A stretch of 64,000 bases of DNA from Porticoccus sp038143955 (GTDB lineage Bacteria > Pseudomonadota > Gammaproteobacteria > Pseudomonadales > Porticoccaceae), in the NCBI GenBank assembly GCA_038143955.1, contig JAYQMT010000005.1, positions 186,001-250,000 of the forward strand. Direction: 5' to 3'. The notes under the pieces are model-generated. The model had not been told where the DNA came from. It ran no database searches and saw only the letters and a program-made list of their open reading frames with translations. Shown here piece by piece: positions 41,130 through 51,735 of the stretch. Numbering within the stretch: position 1 is the first letter of the stretch; each line of letters begins with the position of its first letter. A program made the position numbers and the translations under genes.

Positions 41130-41816
41130 CTATCCATTATCAAAGAATCCTTTTAGTCTGTCGCTAACTCCTTCACAAGCGACCCCTTGAACTTGAGCTA
41201 TCAGAGGTATGGGGGGGCCAACTCCCAGTAGATAAGATGATCCTTTGCTGTCTACTTTTATCTTTCCTTTTTCAGTTAAACCCCTTAGATCCCAAACAGT
41301 GGCTTCGTAAGAGGAAGCTTTATCCCAACTCTTAAAACCAAAGCAGCCTCCACTTGGAGCCATACCGCAAGTCATAGACCCACTTTCTTCAGTAGTTTCG
41401 GTGCTACCATCAACCCATACGATATATCTAATCTTTAGCTTTCGAATTTTTTTGGCTACTATATCGTTGTCGAGAACCACTTTCATACGATTTAGATTTA
41501 GTGGAGCTATTCTTGGTTCAAACCATGGGTAAAATGTATCTAGAAAAATTTTTTCTTGTACGACATTTAAATTCTCAGATCTAGAGATCTTATTTCCAAT
41601 GCAGTCTATGAAACCAGGTTCTGTTTCATAGGAGTTTCCATGCCTTCTTCCCATAATAACTATTTTTTCTTCACCATCCATGCTGAGCTTAGTAGAGCTA
41701 GATTTTTGTTCATCAATAGTAGTTGAGGTGGAACAACCAGACATAAAAGTTATAATCAACATACTCAAAGAAAAAGAGCATATGACAACAACCTCGCCTA
41801 GACCTCTAGCTTTCAT
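41130..41816 (-). CDS. Lipoprotein of the VWA/ExbB envelope cluster (last gene)
   Basis: 228 aa, family not recognised. Hydrophobic leader and lipobox FMSGC (Cys near residue 28), then a globular domain containing IVIMGRRHGNSYETEPGF, FYPWFEPRIAPL and IRYIVWVDGSTE. Four further cysteines (for example in FIDCIG and MTCGM) could form disulfides. Last gene of the minus-strand operon; its start overlaps the previous gene by 11 bp. It could be a CsgG-like or stress-type lipoprotein, but I see no decisive motif. Confidence 0.72.
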   Translation of the reverse strand: MKARGLGEVVVICSFSLSMLIITFMSGCSTSTTIDEQKSSSTKLSMDGEEKIVIMGRRHGNSYETEPGFIDCIGNKISRSENLNVVQEKIFLDTFYPWFEPRIAPLNLNRMKVVLDNDIVAKKIRKLKIRYIVWVDGSTETTEESGSMTCGMAPSGGCFGFKSWDKASSYEATVWDLRGLTEKGKIKVDSKGSSYLLGVGPPIPLIAQVQGVACEGVSDRLKGFFDNG

Positions 41817-42417
41817 TTTTTTGTGCCTTTTTTATATTAATCCAGTTGAGTATTTCAGGAACTTGATAAAAATCAGTTACAATTTGCACGCCGGCATCAC
41901 GCAGCGCTGCATTAGTAGCCTGGTGTAGTGCTCTTTCTTGAGAGCCTAAAAATCGTGTTTGAGTTCTTCCGTAAGAGCTTATGATCCATTCATGAATACT
42001 GGAGCCTTTACTATCAAAAATTTCGAGCTTATATTTTATCCATATTTCAAAAACATTTACGCTTGTTTCACGAGGCAAAGAAAGCTGAAGATCCTCAACT
42101 ACAACAGAGACATATAAGTCTATGGGTTTTATTTGGCTTATGGGCTTCACAGTAAATTCTGATACACCTTGAAACATAGAGTTAAAAGTTTGATTTAATA
42201 ATTCACTCTGAGATTTTCCAAGTGAAATAGTGATTTTTTCTTCATCTTTTTCTCTTGTAAATGAATAATCAGTGAATGAATTATCAAGCACAAGACCTAT
42301 TTTGTAAGGCAGCACTTTTATCAATGCTGTCGGATGCTCACTAATAACAACTACGTGGGTTGAGCAGCCCATTAAAAATAATTGAGTGATAATAATGGAG
42401 GCAAAGATTTTTTTTTT
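41806..42417 (-). CDS. Lipoprotein of the VWA/ExbB envelope cluster
   Basis: About 190-200 aa. Leader IIITQLFL and lipobox LMGC, followed by a domain with YKIGLVLDNSF, DLYVSVVVEDLQL and a conserved RALHQATNAALRDAG helix near the C-terminus, a pattern seen in outer-membrane lipoproteins with an alpha/beta core such as LPP20/CsgG-like proteins. The true start is unclear: no ATG precedes the leader, and an A-run of 11 lies there (42410-42420) that may hide it. The first in-frame Met is at 42372. Confidence 0.68.
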   Translation of the reverse strand, partial: KKKIFASIIITQLFLMGCSTHVVVISEHPTALIKVLPYKIGLVLDNSFTDYSFTREKDEEKITISLGKSQSELLNQTFNSMFQGVSEFTVKPISQIKPIDLYVSVVVEDLQLSLPRETSVNVFEIWIKYKLEIFDSKGSSIHEWIISSYGRTQTRFLGSQERALHQATNAALRDAGVQIVTDFYQVPEILNWINIKKAQKNES

Positions 42418-42463
42418 TAAAGTAGTTACCTTATTAATTATTTAATATCTTTAGAAAAAAATT

Positions 42464-43448
42464 TTATTCAAGTCCTGTAAGACCTATGAAAGTTCCGTTT
42501 TTATAATAACTTAACTCTCGCATTAACGCAGAAAAACGTGTGGCGGTTTGCAAATTACCTCCTTCAACTTTGAAATGAACCGGAAAACCGACAGTATGAA
42601 TACGAACCAGCCGATCTGTTCCTCAATTTTATTGATTTTATCAGTTGCTTTTAGAACTTGACCTATAGAGCCGCCGGTAAAATCATCGCCAAATACATAT
42701 AAGCTAATCTTATTTTTTGAGGTATAAAACTGCCTTATAGCTTTTTGTATACCCTCCACAGGACTTGAGTTACTGAAAGGCGCCCAGGTTGCCAATCGGT
42801 TTAATATAGCTTTTCTTCTCGCAGGAGTGTCAGGTATCCACTTTTTGTTAAAACTAGAAAACATATAGTCGCCCATATCATTCATTACTTGGATACCCTT
42901 AACTTGGGGATAAATATTAAGAATATTAATCATTTCCTTTTCACTTTAGTCCAAGCAAAATTCGACATACTACCTGATGTATCTATGATGAAGACAATAT
43001 ACTCACTATCAACCGGTATACCACCAATTGCGTCTTTCTTTGACTTTTTTTGGATTCTGACTAACCGTCGCATTTCATCACTAAGACTTTGTTGGGCTAA
43101 CTCAAGTTTGGCTTGTTCGTCAGCAAATACTGAGTTTTTTTGTTGGTTTTCGATTATTTCTTGTTCGAGACTAGCTACTTTTTTTCTAGCATTCTGCAGT
43201 CGATCCTCTTTGTATCTAAGTGCTTCTTTCAATACATTTATTTCCCCGCGTATTTCAAATAGTTTTTTTTGTATTATCGGAATGCTTAATAATGTTGGAT
43301 CTTTTTCAGTTTGAGAGAATGACGAATCAACAGTCTTTGCGATCAATAATAAAAGTACTATTGCCCCAAAACCGCAACTTATAACATCTAAAAATGAGAT
43401 GCTAATTTCGCTTATATTCCTTTTATTTTGACGTTTTTCGTGAGTCAT
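42464..43448 (-). CDS. Membrane-anchored VWA protein 2 (two frameshifts)
   Basis: About 328 aa after repair. N-terminus NISEISISFLDVISCGFGAIVLLLLIA is one membrane helix with an Asp just before it, then a coiled coil (about 50-130), then a von Willebrand A domain whose MIDAS is IDTSGSM. Breaks near 42930 (A-run 4, needs 5) and 42605 (AA, needs AAA) restore a C-terminus GFPVHFKVEGGN ... LTGLE. It overlaps VWA protein 1 by ATGA. Topology (short inside, helix, long outside) matches ExbD/TolR. Confidence 0.85.
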
Positions 43449-44487
43449 GGCCAATCTCTTGATGGGCTCATAAAAGATCCCTTAGTTGATATTGCCAGCT
43501 TCCAATAGCTTGCAGCTGCGAAAGGATCACCCTCCATAGGAAACAAAAGTATATTAACTGGAGTCCTAGATGGTAATTCTTTTAAAGACTCTTGAAATAG
43601 TTTCATTCGATCGCTAGCAGTGATAGTTATATTTTTCTCTTTTTTATTTCCTTGAGTGGGAAGGCCGTCTGTAATTAAAAATATATTATCCGGAGATCTG
43701 CGAAGGTTAGCTATAGTCTGAAAAGCTTTGGCTAGATTCGTGCCTCCATTTGGAATTACCTTTTTTAGTTCTTGTATTGAAAAGTTTAAGCTTGATGAAT
43801 CCTGTGTATCTCCCCAAACGCCGTTATTACTGCTGATCGATTTAGCTGAAGAGTTAAACGTATAAATTTGATATTGACTATCTTTAGGCATTTGGGATAT
43901 GAGCCATTCAGTAGTCTTTATAGCACGCTTCCATTTAGGGGAATTTTTTTTTGATTCATCATCCATATTTCTCATTCGGATAATATTTACTAAAGAATCA
44001 GAAAGCATACTGGCAGAGGCGTCAACTAAAATAACGATTCTTTTACCACTTAATTTAAGACCAGTAAGATATTGTCGTTCTCCATCACCTAAGAATTTCC
44101 TTATATTTTTACCATTATTCTGTTCTTTGAGGAGTACTATTTTTTCCTCAAGGACAAAGATTTGCTTCTTTAAATCATCTAACTCTTCCTTCGCGTCTAA
44201 TTGCGTCGGCGCCGTTCCTTCAATTTTTTTAATATCCTCTATTATTTTAAATGTATTTTCGTCTGTTATAGTTAGAGTATTTTTCAGTTTTAATAGGTTT
44301 TTTTTTCGGTTTGGATTTCTTTAAGAAGAATTTTTTTTTCTGAAGTTCCCGCTAAATCTATAAACTCAGTAGAAATAGGATTATGCTTTAGTATCAGAAA
44401 TAGAAGCGTAACAGCACCAAACCCACAGGCCATTATATCTAGAAATGACAGACTAAAAGTTGTTATTTTACGTTTTAAGCGAGCCAC
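43445..44487 (-). CDS. Membrane-anchored VWA protein 1 (one frameshift)
   Basis: About 347 aa after repair. N-terminal FSLSFLDIMACGFGAVTLLFLIL helix with the same SFLD-x-x-x-CGFGA motif as VWA protein 2, a coiled coil (about 70-120), then a VWA domain with the MIDAS VDASASM and FLITDGLPTQG. The break near 44310 is an A-run of 9 where 10 are needed. One base separates it from the Hsp70-like gene. The two adjacent VWA proteins look like diverged duplicates that may pair. Confidence 0.86.
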
Positions 44488-44488
44488 T

Positions 44489-45775
44489 TTAAGTAACCCT
44501 AATTAATTGAAATGATTCAGATCCAACTGTGATAACTTCCCCTAGATTTAATTGTATTTTTTCTTTTTCATTTCTATCTTCATCACTTATATATAAATTG
44601 TTTCCCACTAAAAAGATTGATTTCTTTGATATCTGAGTTTGAGTAAACCTTAAAGAATCTCCTTGAAGATCAAAATACAGAATATTTCCTATTTCAATAG
44701 CTTCATGCTTATAAAGTATATGAGTTGGTGGTTTCGTTGAGGTCAAGCTCATGGTTTCTGGTGTATTAGGAATCAAATTATTAATTGATATGACGAGATG
44801 CATATTTTCTTGATCTTGATAATTTTTTGCGAATTTTCCAGAGAACCAAAAACTGCGGCGTCTTTTTTTAGTATATGGAATTTCGCTAGTTTCTCTGATA
44901 TTCCCGGTAACAATAGCAATCTATGGCTAGCAACCAGAATATCCCTGCTTTTCACTATGGAAGTAAATTTCTTTTTAAGTTGATTTATTTTTTTTGTACT
45001 TTCTTTTAGGAGTTCATCAAGATGGATCACTAGCTGATATTTACCTTGCGGGCTGTCCAGCACAGCTGTTGTTTCTGAGCTCAGATTTAGCTCTTCAAGC
45101 CATTTTGGTAATAAATTATAGAGTTGCTGTTCTCCTTCTGCAGTATGGAGCGGATCAAAGCGATATTCCTTTATAAATTTATCAGCAATATGTTTTGCCC
45201 AATCGCCATAAAAAGTTGTTATTCCCACATCCGTTACGATATCGACAAAAGTTCTCTTTAGAATACCTTGATTTTTTTGTAATTGGGTAAAAACTGTTTG
45301 ATGTAACTGAATATCCAGGTGCACAAAGTATTTAGTATCACTGACTTTATCTGTAGATTCAAAATGACTTATAGCTGCAACAGCAGAATCAACTAAACCA
45401 AGAACCTTAAAACTTAACGCTTTGGCTAGCCCAAGAATTATGGAAAGCTGCTCACGATCAAAGTTACCAGGAACTGCAAATATAACTTCACTTGGTTTAT
45501 TTAGCTGATTATATAAATCTGTTAGTTGCTGAAAAGCTAAATCTGCATTATGTCTAACTTTATTTGTTGGATGAGAGATCGGCGATAGACTAAGTTGGCG
45601 CCAAAATTGATTGAAGCTTTTTTTGTGGCGATAAAAAGCTTTTTTTCAGTGCGATATCTCCAGTTTCAATTCCATCATTTGTCAAAAAAGCATATCCAGG
45701 GCTAATAAAAATTTCACCCACGCCATTTCCGCAACAATGGCCAGAGTCATTTATTTCAATTATCGCTAAGCTCAT
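44489..45775 (-). CDS. Hsp70/actin-like ATPase-fold protein (two frameshifts)
   Basis: About 428 aa after repair. The N-terminus IEINDSG, a conserved SPGYAFL, FWRQLSLSP, VIFAVPGNF and DVGITTFYG (phosphate-2-like) suggest an actin/Hsp70 ATPase fold related to YegD-type proteins; the phosphate-1 motif is degenerate. The C-terminal quarter (LVGNNLYISDEDR...EVITVGSESFQLI) looks like a small beta domain, possibly FHA-like. Breaks near 45650 (A-run 7, needs 6) and 44827 (A-run 6, needs 7). It has no signal peptide, so it is cytoplasmic and the likely inside partner of the membrane proteins. Confidence 0.72.
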
Positions 45776-45810
45776 ATTATTACTCTTATGAAAATTTTAT
45801 ATGTCATTAA

Positions 45811-46614
45811 TTATTCATAGTCTGTTTTTAGATGTCTAACTAGATTTTTATCACAGTAATCATGTGAATCTAGTACTAATCGCTCCTGTGCCAGCTGAAG
45901 TTGATGGACTATAAACATTAGAAATATACTTATCACGAGTGCAATGAAAGTGGAGTTAAATGCCACACCTAAACTTGCTGTAACCCCTGCAATATCTCCC
46001 TGCACTGCCTTATGGGCTTGACTTAACGCTTCTCCAATACCTCTAACAGTGCCTATAAATCCTATAGATGGGATTGCCCAAGCTATGTAGCGGACCATAG
46101 AAAGCTCCGAGTCAAGCTTATCAGACTCTTTATCTAATACCTCACTTATTGCATTAGAGACATCCTGTATATTTTTAGTAGAATCAAATCGATGAAGGGC
46201 TATTAATAGCACCCTTGGCATCAAGCCTTTTTTTTGAGTAGAAGATAGTGCTTGAATTGGCCGAGATATTTGACGAGCGTCCTTAGGAAGTATTCGTGTG
46301 CCTTCTGGAATAGTTAGTAGCTGATGGTTTAACAATTTTCGTTCATCTATGAGATATCTAGCTTTATATCCCATGATGGCACAAGCCCATATCATTAATA
46401 TAAAGCATGCTTCTTGCTCAAAATCCTTTATGACAATATAAAAAGACCTTACTGCTACATACGATTCACCTGCCTCTTCTTTAGCTAACTGATTTTCTAG
46501 TAAGTTATTCGCATTGGGTCGAATCAATGTTAGGTAAACTGTATGGACTATAATTAAAGCTAGAACAAGCGAAAAGATTTGATACATGAATTCTGATGAA
46601 ACTTTTGTTTGCAT
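45811..46614 (-). CDS. MotA/TolQ/ExbB-type proton channel subunit
   Basis: 267 aa. Helices at about 10-30 and 65-85, then the conserved C-terminal channel region AIPSIGFIGTVRGIGEAL, GDIAGVTASLGVAFNSTFIAL with two more helices. This is the ExbB/TolQ signature in which the G-T-V-x-G-I and STFIAL Ser/Thr line the proton path. The family converts proton-motive force into movement of a partner protein. No ExbD gene is present; the two VWA genes fill that position. Confidence 0.87.
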   Translation of the reverse strand: MQTKVSSEFMYQIFSLVLALIIVHTVYLTLIRPNANNLLENQLAKEEAGESYVAVRSFYIVIKDFEQEACFILMIWACAIMGYKARYLIDERKLLNHQLLTIPEGTRILPKDARQISRPIQALSSTQKKGLMPRVLLIALHRFDSTKNIQDVSNAISEVLDKESDKLDSELSMVRYIAWAIPSIGFIGTVRGIGEALSQAHKAVQGDIAGVTASLGVAFNSTFIALVISIFLMFIVHQLQLAQERLVLDSHDYCDKNLVRHLKTDYE

Positions 46615-46626
46615 TTGAATTTCTCC

Positions 46627-46890
46627 TTAAATATCGGTAGGGAAGGGTATAGCTAAATCTTCAGAAATTTCTTCGCTGGGATTGAATTTTTTTGCGGTTA
46701 CGCTTTCTTTAGACATTTCCAGAATTGACTGATTTATTGTTGAATTCAAGCTACCGTCAGCTGACTGTAATTTTTTAGGAGTATATTGCTGTAACTCTTT
46801 AGTATCTTGCATATTAGTTACTTGCTGATCATTACCAGTGACATAACTACTAAAACTAATTAATATAAAAATAATATAATAGAATTTCAC
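46627..46890 (-). CDS. Small secreted protein of the envelope cluster
   Basis: 87 aa. Signal peptide about 1-19 (YYIIFILISFSSYVTG), then a low-complexity Gln/Ser/Lys-rich mature part without a recognised domain. 12 bp upstream of the channel gene, so part of the operon. It may be an assembly factor or filler; no function can be read. Confidence 0.6.
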   Translation of the reverse strand: MKFYYIIFILISFSSYVTGNDQQVTNMQDTKELQQYTPKKLQSADGSLNSTINQSILEMSKESVTAKKFNPSEEISEDLAIPFPTDI

Positions 46891-46933
46891 GACTCCTCCA
46901 AAGTTTTAAACCTTCTTAAACTTAAACTTAAAC

Positions 46934-49020
46934 TTATTTTTTATCGACTGGCTTAATATATCGTGCAATCCTGAATCCTACATCATCTGAAGGATCGTTT
47001 GCCATATCTCTGTATGTTGGCCTTAGAGTACTTATATCGCTGTCACGCCAACTGCTACCCCGAATAGTTTTAAATTCCCCAGTCTTAGGGCCCATCGGGT
47101 CAATTTCGGTTTTATCGTTAAGATTGAATTTTATCTCATAAAAATCATGCACCCATTCAGATACATTGCCTTGCAAATCATACAATCCCTTACTGTTGGC
47201 ATCAAAACTGCCAACTATTGCAGTTGTTTCGGCCCCATCATCATAAAGAGGTATCACTGTACTCAAGATATCAGATGCGCTCAGATCAGCAAAATTACCA
47301 CTCTTATTTTTTGGAGAAAAATAATCTCCAAAAGACTCTTGAATCGAGCAACCCATGCCCACTCTGCTTCTGTAGGTAATCGATATCCAGTACTGTTAAT
47401 ATATGACCCAATAATTTTACCATTCCTTTCTCTGTAGAATGGATCCAAGTTATCCTTCTTACTCAACCAATTACAATACAGTGCAGCTTGCTCCCAGCTA
47501 ATATTCACGACAGGTTGCTCAGGCATGTCTAAAGTTTTTCCACGAAAATGACGTGAACTGTGTTTTTGGAACTGCCAATATTGTTTGTTTGTAACTTCTT
47601 TTTTTGCTATATAAAAAGGGCGAGTTATGTTTACTTTACGCAATACTTCGTTAGCCCTACGTCCAGCTTCATGTCTAGGAGCCCCCATTAAAAAATCACC
47701 ATTAGGCCTAAAGTACTTCAGTCTATGATTGTTAATTATGACAATCTCTCTTGGTATATTAGCCCAATAAGCCTCTTCTTTCGTGAGTAATTGAACTTTT
47801 ATCGTTTGTTCGGACCGTGGTTGAGGTATGATATTTTTTTTATACGTTTCGTAACCAGCCCTTTTAATCTCCAAAAGTTGAGGGTGAGAGGGAAGCTCAA
47901 AACTGCCGTCACCGATACTTAATAATTTTTTTCGATCCATACCGATGAATCTTTTGGAGATACAAGAACCTTAATAATACCGATGTCAGGTTTTAGCTTT
48001 AGGGTAATATTTTTTCTTCTCCAGACGATAGGGAAATTGATTTTTTTTGAGCTAAATAACCATTAAGAAAAATTGATATACCGTGTTCTTTCTGGGCGTC
48101 TAAATATAAAGTTAATGGGGTATTTCCTATATATTCTCCATCCATTGTAACTGTTGCTTCAGGTGGGGTAGTTACAAGATTTATAACTCCATCTACCGGC
48201 TCTAGCGTTACTGTGGAAAGTTTTTTTGTTTCATTAGAATTTACAGATAGCCTTTTTGTCCAAGCTTTATATCCATCTAGTGATATTGAAACTAGCTCAC
48301 CGGTTGATAAGATTGGCGCTGTAAAAGGTGTTATTCCAGCAAATTTTCCATCTATTTCAATCTGCGCTCCAGTTGGCGAAGAGCTTAATTCTATAAAACC
48401 CCAGTCTGGCTCAAGATCAACATGAAGATTTTGCTGAATATCAAGACCCTTTATTTGAACATTTAACCTTTTAGTTTTATAGCGAGGTAAATTTACATTT
48501 ATTGTATATTCTCCGGATTGAAGAGATTTTATATTAAAGGGAGCCATACCAACTAATTTATTGTTTATGAGAATTTCACCACCCAATGGCTCAGTAGTAA
48601 GCTTTAAGTGCCCCGGCTTTTTTTTCATAGCTAATTCAATTTTAGTACGATCTTTTCATCAACACTAAATATATGATTAAGATCCACATAACCAGAGGCA
48701 AGTGCCTTTAGAGAATAACTTCCGGGCCTGATTAAATAGTTATCAGACAGCTGAAAATTTAAACCTCCATATATATTTACCCGAGGGTTCGCTTCAGGTG
48801 GCGAGATTGAAATAATCAATGATTTCGCTGTAAGCAAAAACCACATAATTAGTATACTCACCAGAAACCCTAATCCAACTGTCACTTTGAGTGGACTGAG
48901 TTGAATACTGGATCTGCTCGTCGACCCCTGTATTGGTTGAAAATTAATAGCTATGAGTTTTTCTTCTGAAGATGACAGTTGTTGGGATGAGTTAATTTTA
49001 TCGTCTTTTTTAGTCGTCAT
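46934..49020 (-). CDS. Membrane-anchored PEGA repeats-SUMF1 protein (four frameshifts)
   Basis: About 695 aa after repair. Cytoplasmic tail, one membrane helix (VGLGFLVSILIMWFLL, about residue 50), a series of PEGA-type beta domains (about residues 80-400; for example TEPLGGEILINNKLVG, SSPTGAQIEIDGK, PPEATVTMDGEYIGNTP), and a C-terminal SUMF1/FGE-like domain (GYRLPTEAEWAW, LYDLQGNVSEWVHD, RGSSWRDSD, DVGFRIAR). The WRDSDISTLRPTYR segment lacks the two cysteines of true formylglycine-generating enzymes, so it is probably not catalytic. Breaks near 48645, 48015, 47935 and 47350, each fixed by one added base. The start overlaps the upstream stop (ATGA at 49017-49020). Confidence 0.82.
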
Positions 49021-50522
49021 TGTATTCGCTCTTTGCAAGCCACCTCTATATTAAGAGGCAATTCTTTTAATGCTACACGAAACTCAACACGGACATCTCG
49101 ATAGCCATCTCTAGTCCCCGTTGCAATATAATTACCAGGTTTTAGTGAGATTTCCTTTTCATTGAAATACCCAATACTGCCACTTTTTAGTAGGGTTACA
49201 TTAGTAAACTTGTTAGAACGAAATCGAACGGTAAGACTAATTTGTGAGCTTTCTAGTGCTTCTTTAAGTTGATTTGTTTTTTCTAAGTGTTTTGTACCCA
49301 TTGGCGTGATTTTTTGAGCATTAGCTAATAATTTTTTTGCTTCATTATATATCTGTGGTGTTGATAATCTCAGTGGTGAAGATAATATTTTATCCATATT
49401 ATTACTCATTTTAAGCCTATTTCTAGTTCTAATTTGCCCAAGGTTTGCCTCATCTAATAAACTGTTTTTTGACAAAATTCTTTTATAGATCTCTAAAGCT
49501 CTATTCCAGTTTTCCTTTTTTTCATGGGACATAGCGCTAACTAAATCATCAGCTATTGTTTTTTGGAGAGATAATGATTGTGCTTGTAATAGACCTGAAG
49601 AAGCAGCCTCATTGCCGGGTTTGATATTTAAGGCTACTTGAAACTCCTCTATAGCCATACGGAAATTTTTATTTTCTAGTGCTTGGTAACCCACACCCAT
49701 AACATGTTTGAAGTTTCTATCTGTGATCAATAATGAAATTTGATTATATCTGTCATCAGCTACTTTATTTAGAGGGTCTAATTTTTTCGCCCTCATGAGC
49801 AAATTTCTAGCCTGTCCGTAATTACCTTCTTCGAAAAGTCTGTCAGATTTTTTTTTAATAATATTAATACCTCATCTAAAACAACTGTTCGAACTAAGCC
49901 TTGCTGCGCTTCGATACTTGATGGTTCAATAGATAACGCTAATCTATAGTATTCTGAAGCTATTTTTGAATCCCCAAGAAGAAAGGCATCTTCTGCAATT
50001 TTTAAATTTTTAGTTAACTCTAAAGGGATTTTACTTTTTAGTTCATTTAGTTTGAGTGTTGCTTTTTTATAAAAAACTAGAGCTTCATTGAAGTTTCTTT
50101 GACGATAAAGGGAGTCTCCTTTGCACCTATTTTCAGGGCATTTTTAAACGCATCCTTCCCCCATTTGTTAACATTTCTTTTCTCTAAGAATTCTTGAATA
50201 GTAAGAAAATTACTAAGACTATCTTGTGACTTTCTTCTGGCCTTAGTTAATTGTGCGTCGATAAATGGAGATTCTTTTATAGACCTTGTTTCTGGGTTTC
50301 GGTTTTCAGTAACCATTGTAATTTTCTTAGTTTCAGGAATAAATTTAGGAAGAGCAAATATAACAATTAAGGCCAAAAAAAAAAACTAAAACCAAGGGCA
50401 AAAATAGTTCCCCGCCTATTTTGCCAAGGAGTATCTTTTGAATCTCTATTAGTTTTAGCCAAAGGAATATTTGTGGGTTTTATAGCTTCGGATTGAGATC
50501 TGCTTTTCTCAGAATTAGTCAT
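49017..50522 (-). CDS. Membrane-anchored TPR protein (three frameshifts)
   Basis: About 502 aa after repair. Basic N-terminal tail, a membrane helix (FSFFFFLALIVIFALP, about 45-62), tetratricopeptide-like repeats (KGDSLYRQRNFNEALVFYKK, ALENKNFRMAIEEFQVALNI and others), and a C-terminal beta domain (KPGNYIATGTRDGYRDV) similar to a PEGA unit. Breaks near 50380 (T-run 11, needs 12), 50110 (GG, needs GGG) and 49853 (A-run 9, needs 10). It likely forms a scaffold with the PEGA-SUMF1 protein next door, whose start overlaps its stop. Confidence 0.8.
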
Positions 50523-50527
50523 ATTGG

Positions 50528-51726
50528 CTATGTCTCACCATGCTCAGCTTTGTACCTTTGAAGTAGAAAAGATTTCCATTGATTATAGTGTTCAGTTACA
50601 TTTCCAGTTAGAACAACTCTATCATTTTCTAGTTCAATGATGCGCGGCTCAATCTCTGATTCCAGAGATTGCTCCAGCTCAGCTAAGACATCCTCATGAA
50701 TTTTTAACTCCGCTTTTTTTTCCATACCGCTCTTAACAAGTAAAGCACCTGATCCAATCGCGACTGCCCCTGCGGACTGTGCAGAACCATTACTGCTCCC
50801 AGAAGCCAATATTCCACCAATTATAGCTGCTACGCCACCGACAGTACGCGAAATAGACTGTCTTTTAAGCTCTCTTGCAGAGCTTATCTCTTCATGCGTA
50901 GCTTGTCGCCAAGACTGATAGGGTTTATGCATACGTCTAGTGAAGTTATAATAATGCCCTTGCATTGCATCAATAAATAAATAATCTCTTTTTCGGAGGC
51001 TGGATATTCTTTTGAGAATAGGATCATTTTCTGCAGGTAATCTTGATATTTCTAGTTCACCTGATGCTGTCTCTTTTATGTGCCCGCTAAATGATTCTGG
51101 AGAGAAATCTCCAGCAAACTTTAGAGTGGATATAGTAGATAATTTTTCTGCTTCACGATAAGAGAGCTTTCGATTGTATTCTAATAGGTCGTTCGCAATA
51201 TTGTTGAATAGATTTTGGAAAGGATCTCGATAGATCTCCATATTTTTTTTATAAGCGTAGTAACCAACCGTTTGAGTGTAAGTTTTTGTAAACCAGTTTT
51301 TATTAGCAACATCAGTCACTGTGATTTTTAATGTTAATTTTTCACCATCAGAATTAAGAATTTGGCCATTTACGTATACATCCACAATTGTTTTTTTGTC
51401 CGGAATGGATCTTACTGCACCCCAAGCTGACGTTTTTTGGATAGTGGATGTTAACTGGTTAGCCAAAAAAAAAGTCCTTCCGCGTTTTTTGCAGTGGAGG
51501 TTGTATATGAATCATTGTTTTTTGTGGGTTCATTCTCATTAGACTTAAATGGAATAACAGCGATATCTAATGGGTGCACTCTTTTTAGTGTCACGACCTG
51601 TTTCTTGAGTGGCATTTCGACTGTACTCGTTACTTTTTGAACGCCACAAGAAGACATTGTCAGTGCAACAAATATAATGGGGATATAAAATATTAATAGT
51701 TTTTTTATATTAAGCATAATTTGCAT
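50528..51726 (-). CDS. Lipoprotein with Gly-rich membrane-like segment (one frameshift)
   Basis: About 399 aa after repair. Leader LIFYIPIIFVALTM and lipobox SSC, then a beta-rich domain with LDIAVIPF and VDVYVNGQIL, and a coiled region. Residues about 270-315 form a Gly/Ala-rich stretch (GGVAAIIGGILASGSSNG, AGAVAIGSGALLV) reminiscent of glycine-zipper membrane segments. The C-terminal helix is charged. The break near 51470 is a T-run of 9 on the coding strand where 10 are needed. Resembles CsgG/LPP-type outer-membrane lipoproteins only in general layout; not recognised. Confidence 0.7.
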
Positions 51727-51735
51727 AAGTTTATA

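Noticed and set aside
46934..49020. Reading the fragments as several separate small genes
   Set aside because: Adding one base at each of four runs joins membrane anchor, PEGA repeats and SUMF1 domain without loss, and the ends of the short fragments match no family.
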